Origin: Medicago truncatula
Lineage: Eukaryota > Streptophyta > Magnoliopsida > Fabales > Fabaceae
Direction: 5' to 3'
Assembly (NCBI RefSeq): GCF_003473485.1
Contig: NC_053048.1
Coordinates: forward strand, 43,582,755-43,646,754
Length of the DNA: 64,000 nucleotides
The notes under the pieces are model-generated. The model made no database searches, was not told the DNA's origin, and saw nothing but the letters and a program-made list of their open reading frames with translations. The translations under genes were made by a program, and so were the position numbers. Positions 58,238 through 64,000 of the stretch are shown in pieces; positions within the stretch are counted from its first letter, which is position 1; every line of letters starts with the position of its first letter.

Positions 58238-58578
58238 AGGGTTAAATATATTTTTGATCCCTATAAATATTATAAGAATCACTCCAAAAAAAATTTAGAA
58301 TTATTTAACAAAACATAAATTTAATATAAATTTTTATATTCTTTACGATTAAAAATTCATATTTAATTTGTGTTTTGTTAAAAAATTCTAATTTTTTTTA
58401 GAATATTTTACACATTTCTGCACAATTTCACTAAAAAATACAAAAATTAAATTAAAAATAAGCACCAAAAGTAGTGATTGAAAATTTTATAGGAACTAAA
58501 AGTTGAAGGAAAATTTTAAAATGACTAAAACAAAAAGTTGATATATTTATAAGAACGAAAAATATATTTAACTCAAAA
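58238..58578. mobile_element. Foldback MITE 'GGGTTAAATATATTTTTGATCC'
   Basis: The left end GGGTTAAATATATTTTTGATC with CCTATAAATAT is complemented by ATATTTATAAGAACGAAAAA and TATATTTAACTC on the right. Inner TTTAACAAAACATAAATTTAA / TTAATTTGTGTTTTGTTAAA blocks also pair. Related by its ends to the element at 19.4-20.0 kb. Confidence 0.65.
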
Positions 58579-58949
58579 ATTAATAATGTTTCAATTTTAG
58601 AGTTGTATTCGAATTTAGGGATCTTAAAACCTCAATTTATTTTAAACCGAAAGAGAGTTTTTATCATTTCATTCAAATATTTTACATACCTGCAATCTAC
58701 AGCAATTGAAGAAGAAAATAAAATTTGACTAATATACACTTTTAATATAAATATTTTTTACACATACATACTTATAATAAAAAAAAATTATGTCACAATT
58801 TTAAAATGCAATTTCTAAAATATCTCGGTTCCCTCCTAATCTCTAAAATATCTTTGGGTTTGGATGAACTTTTAATGAATTGACTGCACAAATTTCAATG
58901 CAATGTTACTATCTTTGCATACAACATGTTAACTTACCACAATATTTCT

Positions 58950-59490
58950 TTCATCTTTGGTAGCTCCTGGTGTCTTATCTATCAATGGGTTGGTATTTCT
59001 TTCATTTCCCCTGAGTTGGTTGCTGATCATTTTCATCATTTTGGACACTATGCCGGCTTACCACGGTTTACTCATTCCTACCACGGTTCTTATAATAGAT
59101 TCTCGGCAGTTAACTGCCGAGGTTTTCCTCGGGAGTTAACTGCAGTCTGTTTCTTCAAAATTCGGCAGGTAATTGTCGAGGGATATTTGGGTAAATTACT
59201 CGTATTTCTCAGCCAAATCAAACGTGTCAACAACAATTTTCTAAGTTTATGTCATTTTTATGGTTAAAATCTAAGCTACTCACTTGTGCTTTCAGTTATA
59301 ACGACCGGTGGCGGAACCCCTTATTATGTATGGGTGTTAGGGTGTAGTTCTCTTTTGGTTTTGTATCGTTGTACTTTTTGGCATCAGACTCATAACTTTG
59401 TAATCTTTTGGGTGGTTCTTTTCAGCACACCTTGTGCGGGTTGAGCCATTCTTGTTGAGTTATATATCATTTTGACTTGTTTAAATAAAA
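58950..59490 (+). pseudogene. LINE 3' end (ORF2 C-terminal remnant plus 3' UTR)
   Basis: The frame 58926-59267 reads SSWCLIYQWVGISFISPELV then HFHHFGHYAGLPRF, as in plant LINEs after the zinc-binding motif. It continues VCFFKIRQVIVEGYLGKLL and, one frame over, WKSKLLTCAFSYNDRWRNPL, LCMGV and a stop. The following GC-richer stretch is LINE-like 3' UTR. A 20-bp perfect palindrome interrupts it at 59102. Confidence 0.65.
59102..59121. repeat. Perfect 20-bp palindrome
   Basis: CTCGGCAGTTAACTGCCGAG equals its own reverse complement. A partial copy (GGGAGTTAACTGCAG) lies at 59132-59146 and TCGGCAGGTAATTGTCGAGG at 59162-59181, suggesting a small palindromic insertion in the LINE remnant. Confidence 0.8.
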
Positions 59491-59528
59491 TAACACGTTA
59501 ACTTAAGATGTCACTATTTTATTATTAT

Positions 59529-59637
59529 TTTTCTTTTTTTTGGTCAAGTAAAAGTAAATAAGTGGGGTATTTGGGGTTCGAACTCCGACCCTGCATATAA
59601 TAATACATGTCCCTATCAATCGAGCTATGCTCACGAG
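59529..59637 (-). mobile_element. tRNA-derived SINE, minus strand
   Basis: Reverse strand: A box GAGCATAGCTCGATTGATAGGG, B box GGAGTTCGAACCCC, then an A-rich tail (T-rich at 59529-59541 on plus). Same family as 3562 and 38464. Confidence 0.82.
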
Positions 59638-59640
59638 ATG

Positions 59641-60259
59641 TTTTATTTTTATTTTTTACTAAATTAAGATGTTACTGTTAATATAAAATCAAATGCAGAT
59701 ACGCGAATCTATGTCGGTGGGGGAAAATGTAGAAACAGCTCATTCATTTATAGTATAGTCATCTCACAAGTTAAATTAATTTTTTAAGAGAAATGTGCAT
59801 TGTTTCGCACTTTTTCCTCCACGATAAACACGAGGAGTAAAATCGTTCAGAAAAGAGGGCTTCAACTTGTTACTTCTTTATAAATAAATAAAAGAGAATC
59901 GGTGGCCACCATCCTTTGACCTGTCTCTTGAAGGCTTTAAAGAAAATGATTTTATAGGAATCTTTTATACTATAATAAAAAAAAAAAAAAAAAAAAAGAG
60001 AGAGTTAATATTTTCTTTGAAGATTGTCTAGAAAGAAAGGGGATCAAGAATGAGTGCGTAGAGATTAGGCCCTATATATTGAATGCATTGTATGATAGCA
60101 CATGCAAAATTCATGCAACTTATGTATTGTTGTTAATTACATGCAAAATTCAAATTACATTTTCGGTGAAAATAATACTCATTTCCTTTGAGAAAATCAG
60201 TTCAACTCGAAGTTAAGTTAGTTTCGAAGTTCATAATAATTAGCAGGGTTATTTGATGA
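59641..60259. other. Spacer, nothing recognised
   Basis: AT-rich with a poly-A run at 59977-59997. No gene or element ends. Confidence 0.4.
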
Positions 60260-60717
60260 AACTTAAAAGGCTTAATTACTTTTTGGTCCCTTAATTTACT
60301 TTTTGGTTTCATTTTGGTCTCTTAACTATTAAAAGTTTCGTTTCGGTCCCTTAACTTATTTTTGGGTTTTCTTTTGGTCTCTTAACTATTAAAAGTTTCG
60401 TTTTGGTCCATTAACTTATTTTTTGGTTTCGTTTTGGTCCCTTAACTTACTTTTTTTGTTTCGTTTTGGTCCCTTAACTCTAATACATTCATCCGAACAT
60501 AAATGACCAAAGTGGTTGACGGAGGAAGAGTTAAGGGACCAAAACGAAACCAAAAAATAAGTTAAAGGACCAAAACGAAACTTTTAGTAGTTAAGGGACT
60601 AAAACGAAACCAAAAAGTAAGTTAAGTGACCAAAACGAAACTTTTAATAGTTAAGGGACCAAAACGTAACCAAAAAATAAGTTAAGGGACCAACTGAATA
60701 ATTAAGTCAACTTAAAA
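60260..60717. mobile_element. Mutator-type MITE of internal tandem repeats, exact 9-bp duplication
   Basis: The element 60269-60708 begins GGCTTAATTACTTTTTGGTC and ends in a complement. It is flanked by AACTTAAAA at 60260-60268 and 60709-60717. Each arm is made of about 60-bp units of the form GTTTCGTTTTGGTCCCTTAAC, inverted in the other arm, so it can fold as a long hairpin. Same '(G)GTCCCTTAA' type as 3931-4517. Confidence 0.85.
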
Positions 60718-60833
60718 TCTACAACGTAACTTCAAAATTGTCATGAAAAGATTGTCCAAGAAGCTTTTAAAAAAGCAATTATAAACTGCGCCAAGCTAGC
60801 AACTTTTTTTCGAGGAGACAAAAATATAAAGAA

Positions 60834-61029
60834 ATAAAATAAGGGTCTTGTTAATTTGTGCCCTTAGGGGGCACAAGATAAGAAACTAAATAAAGAAATT
60901 TAACTTTAGAAATTGTGCATTCAATACCTCAAAAAGTTATCTTTTCAATACAATATTTATTATTTAATTCTATTTTAAGATTCTTATCTTGTGCCCTTAG
61001 TGCACAAGTTAACATTTTTCATAAAATAA
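60834..61029. mobile_element. Small Mutator-type MITE (178 bp), exact 9-bp duplication
   Basis: The element 60843-61020 begins GGGTCTTGTTAATTTGTGCC. Its right arm (TTCTTATCTTGTGCCCTTAG ... GTTAACATTTTTC) is complementary. It is flanked by ATAAAATAA at 60834-60842 and 61021-61029. Confidence 0.85.
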
Positions 61030-61193
61030 ATATTTTTTTAAAAAAAGCTAATATATTATATTTTTTTAAAAAGCTAATATATTAAATTTAATTTAGAAGA
61101 AAAAAAAGATCATAATACTTTTACTTACATAAAATCTAATTTAAAACGACACATTGAAAATAAAACTAGTGATAATCTTTTCTAGTAGCTAAA

Positions 61194-61358
61194 GATATAG
61201 TAAGGGTCAAAATAAGAAAAAATAAATCTATGAAATAAGTGATAATCTTTTGATTTGGTTATTTCCATTAACTGCAATAGATATAGTAAGGGTTAAAATA
61301 AGATAAAATAAATCTATGAAATAAGTGATAATCCTTTGATTTGGTTATTTCCATTAAC
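61194..61358 (+). repeat. Tandem duplication, period 86
   Basis: GATATAGTAAGGGT...ATTTCCATTAAC occurs at 61194-61272 and 61280-61358 with only a few differences. Non-coding and young. Confidence 0.9.
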
Positions 61359-61390
61359 TTTTTTTTACAAATAAGCTTATTTGTAGTGGA

Positions 61391-62240
61391 TATATATATA
61401 TATATATATATGGGTTAGGATCAAATGATACCATGGTGTCAAAATTAGTTTGACACCAAATTTCATCCTTTCATTTTATTTAATCCAAAGGCTTAAAACT
61501 ATCACCAAATTAATTAATATACACCAAATACTCTCTATCACCTAATTAAGAAAAATATCTATCATCATTAATTTATAATCAAACATTCCATTTTTATTTC
61601 TCCAAATTTATTTGTTCCTCTTTTTTATTTTCCCAAATTTATAAATTTTCCCAGATTTCTATAATCATTCTCAAACTTCTTTTCTAAACTTTTTTATAAA
61701 ATGAATGGTTGAACTCATATACTTATGGTTGTTTGAGTCATCATCACCATCAATGATATTTCTTTGTCTTTATCTCATATACTCATATTTTTTTAATAAT
61801 TAATTAAATTGTATTAAAAAAAACCAACAAGCTCGACAAATGATTCTTGAATTGTTCATGCTAATTAGATTATTTTGTCACTCATAGGTCTAATTTTTTT
61901 TAGAGGATTCGTTGTGTCTCATGTTTAACTGAATTAAGATTTATCATGATTTTATAAAATTTATAAAGTTTGAGTTTGTGCTTATGGCCAAAAGAAAAAA
62001 ATTAGGGGAAAATAAAAAGAGTTTAATCTACCAAAAACAAGAAGGTATTGTTTGATTATGAATTAATGATGATAGATATGTTTCTTAATTAGGTGATAGA
62101 GAGTATTTGATGTATGTTAATTAATTTGGTGATAGTTCTAAGCCTTTGGATTAAATGAAATGGATGGATAAGATTTGGTGTCAAACTAATTTTGACACCA
62201 TGGTATCATTTGATCCTATCCCTATATATATATATATATT
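61391..62240. mobile_element. Mutator-type MITE with ~190-bp inverted repeats inserted in (TA)n
   Basis: The element 61412-62222 begins GGGTTAGGATCAAATGATACC and ends GGTATCATTTGATCCTATCCC. The arms stay complementary over about 190 bp. Both flanks are (TA)n, so any 9-bp TATATATAT duplication is hidden. About 811 bp; no transposase. Confidence 0.82.
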
Positions 62241-63036
62241 ATTGGGGTAGTAAAAATTTAAACATACTTAGCTATTTAAATAAAATAAAATAAAAATTGG
62301 GGGTGGCCAAAGTCACCCCATTACTATATGGGTATTGGGTAGCATCACCCTGGTTATAAATGTCCAAATTCTAAGGAGAAACCGACGAAAGAAGTTCTTT
62401 GAAAGATAGAAGACATTGTCATTCATGCAGCTTAAAAATTTAGTTTAATTCTTTTCTATAAATTGTAAAAATAAACACTATGAAAAAATAGTTTATTTCC
62501 ATTCAACAAAACTACGTGTACTGGCAACACATTCGACCTTGTTGAATAATACTTTTACTGACATCGTTGAAATAACGATCTATGCAACTCACTTTATTTT
62601 TATAAATGAGTGTTGCTTAATGACATCTAATATTTTTAAAAGTCAATGACATCTAATATTTTTAAAAGTCAAATTGAGAAATTATAGAATCCAAATTAAG
62701 ATTTTTTTTAATAAGTCAAATAGTTCAACATCGAGTACATTAAATACACAATTTTCATAAAAACTACCATTTAAATGATTAAAGAGTGCATCGGAGACAA
62801 TTGTTAACAGTCTTCTTTATAAATTTATGTATATATTTATATGAAGGTGTGTATTAACAACAAGCACATTTTTTTGAGTTGGATAACAATATCATTATTT
62901 CCTTCTTGTTTCTCTCGCATTGACACATTCATTCATATCAGATTTTACTTAGATGTCATTGAGTTTTACTACCTTGTTGTCTTTAGTGTATTTTAGGCAC
63001 ATTTGTAAGAATGAGTTGGTGTGCTATAACATTTCT
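62241..63036. repeat. AT-rich spacer with a 26-bp tandem duplication
   Basis: AATGACATCTAATATTTTTAAAAGTC occurs twice in direct tandem at about 62618-62670. Otherwise no feature. Confidence 0.6.
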
Positions 63037-63069
63037 CCGTCTATCTATCTATCTATTGTCTATCTATCT
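63037..63069. repeat. (CTAT)n microsatellite
   Basis: CTAT tetranucleotide units with one interruption (TTGT). Confidence 0.9.
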
Positions 63070-63125
63070 CATTTAATTTTAGGCTCACATGCGCCTTTAT
63101 TCTTCTTTATATATTTTCCATACGT

Positions 63126-63756
63126 TTTTTTCATGGGCAATGCTATCCGGTGCCCCCGGGGCACTGGTTAAGGAGCAATAAATGAATATGTAATAAATGA
63201 ATCAATCCCACATATTTTACCTCTATTAAAGTGAGCAATAAATTAACTAATTAAAATAAGGAAAATGTGCATTCAATATGTTGTTAAATTTCCTATTTTG
63301 TGATACAAACATTGAATCCTTTTTTCTTTTCTTTTTTTTATAAAAACAATTCATAAAAAATTCACGGAGGTTCAAAAGAAAAAAAAATGATTCATATAAA
63401 ATTTACGGAAAAAAAAAAATTCATTTGAGTAAAATCTACATGAAAAAAAATAATTGTTAATAAATGAAAATAATACAACTCTCTTTTATTTTAATTAGTT
63501 GACTTATTTAAAGGAAAGGAAATCATATTTTTAATAGGATAAGGAAGTAAAATCCAGGTGAAAAAAATTACCAAAGCTAAAATCACAAGAAAAATAAAGG
63601 AAAGGAAATTTGATATAGTATTAAATACAACTCTTTTTTATTTTAATTAATTGACTTATTTATCACTTTAATTAAACTAAAATAAATGTAATCAATTCAT
63701 TTATTGCTTCTTAACCAGTGCCCCGGGGGCACCGGTTAGCAGCACCCTTTTTTCAT
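63126..63756. mobile_element. Mutator-type MITE (613 bp) with GC-rich palindromic ends and exact 9-bp duplication
   Basis: The element 63135-63747 begins GGGCAATGCTATCCGGTGCC and ends CCGGTTAGCAGCACCC. The arms are complementary over about 55 bp and each contains the near-palindrome TGCCCCCGGGGCA. It is flanked by TTTTTTCAT at 63126-63134 and 63748-63756. The interior is AT-rich with internal repeats (CTCTTTTTTATTTTAATTA-type at 63480 and 63632). Confidence 0.92.
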
Positions 63757-64000
63757 TCATAAATTTTAAGTTTATATCACACTTAAACCTGTCAATTAAG
63801 AACCTTCTTAAGCATCAAATTAGAATTCTAGATATCGATCTATGAATTCCTTTGATGTTTTGAACATTTTCAAATCAATATACGTATGGTATGTGGTCAT
63901 TATTTTTCTTCATTTGCAAAATCGATAAAACATTAGCGGTTTGATCAATTGATTCCAATTTAAGTTTTTTTTTTTTTTTTGACAAATCCAATTTAAGTAT
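63757..64000. other. Right end of window, nothing recognised
   Basis: AT-rich spacer with a poly-T run at 63967-63980. Confidence 0.4.

Overview
This is plant nuclear DNA: strongly AT-rich, intron-containing genes with GT-AG junctions, and dense small transposable elements. The gene set fits a papilionoid legume, most likely Medicago or a close relative. It contains a CYP93A-type P450, an FBD/LRR F-box gene of the type expanded in Medicago, PRA1 tandem copies and tRNA-derived SINEs starting with a 'GAGCTTAGCTCAGTTGGTAGG' type A box. The species is an inference; no homology search was possible.

Layout. 1-0.8 kb holds the last exon of a POLYCHOME/UVI4-OSD1-like APC/C inhibitor (+). 1-11 kb is a transposon field: Mutator-type MITEs with 9-bp target duplications, a retroposon with an 18-bp duplication, SINEs, LINE remnants, a hAT element nested in a LINE, and a Stowaway. 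11.2-14.1 kb is a CYP712-like P450 and 17.0-19.1 kb a CYP93A-like P450 (both +, one intron each at the same place). 20.2-22.1 kb is a LINE fragment and a MITE. 22.6-24.8 kb holds an unrecognised small gene (+). 24.9-28.9 kb holds an F-box/LRR/FBD-like gene (-) of three phase-0 exons. 30-34 kb is a chain of foldback MITEs. 34.5-37.2 kb is a complete five-exon ABHD18-type alpha/beta hydrolase (+). 39.9-47.6 kb is a 3.7-4.0 kb tandem segmental duplication of transposon-derived DNA. 48.2-51.0 kb has two PRA1-family genes in tandem (+). 53.1-54.6 kb is ribosomal protein uS10/RPS20 (+). 56.7-57.7 kb is a polygalacturonase-inhibitor-like LRR protein (-). 58-64 kb is again LINE, SINE and Mutator-type MITE sequence.

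How things relate. The genes are mostly independent housekeeping or defence genes. The only plausible functional pairing is the two neighbouring P450s, from sister families of the CYP71 clan, which might act in one specialised-metabolism pathway; no other pathway gene is visible. I found no clearly new biological system. The strongest unusual observations are: a tandem duplication with an exact filled/empty MITE site; a near-perfect repeat of the exon-2 splice acceptor inside the CYP712-like intron; a PRA1 copy whose C-terminus appears to have been replaced by former 3' UTR; an F-box gene with no in-frame ATG before its F-box; and several elements with intact target-site duplications, some abutting or nested.
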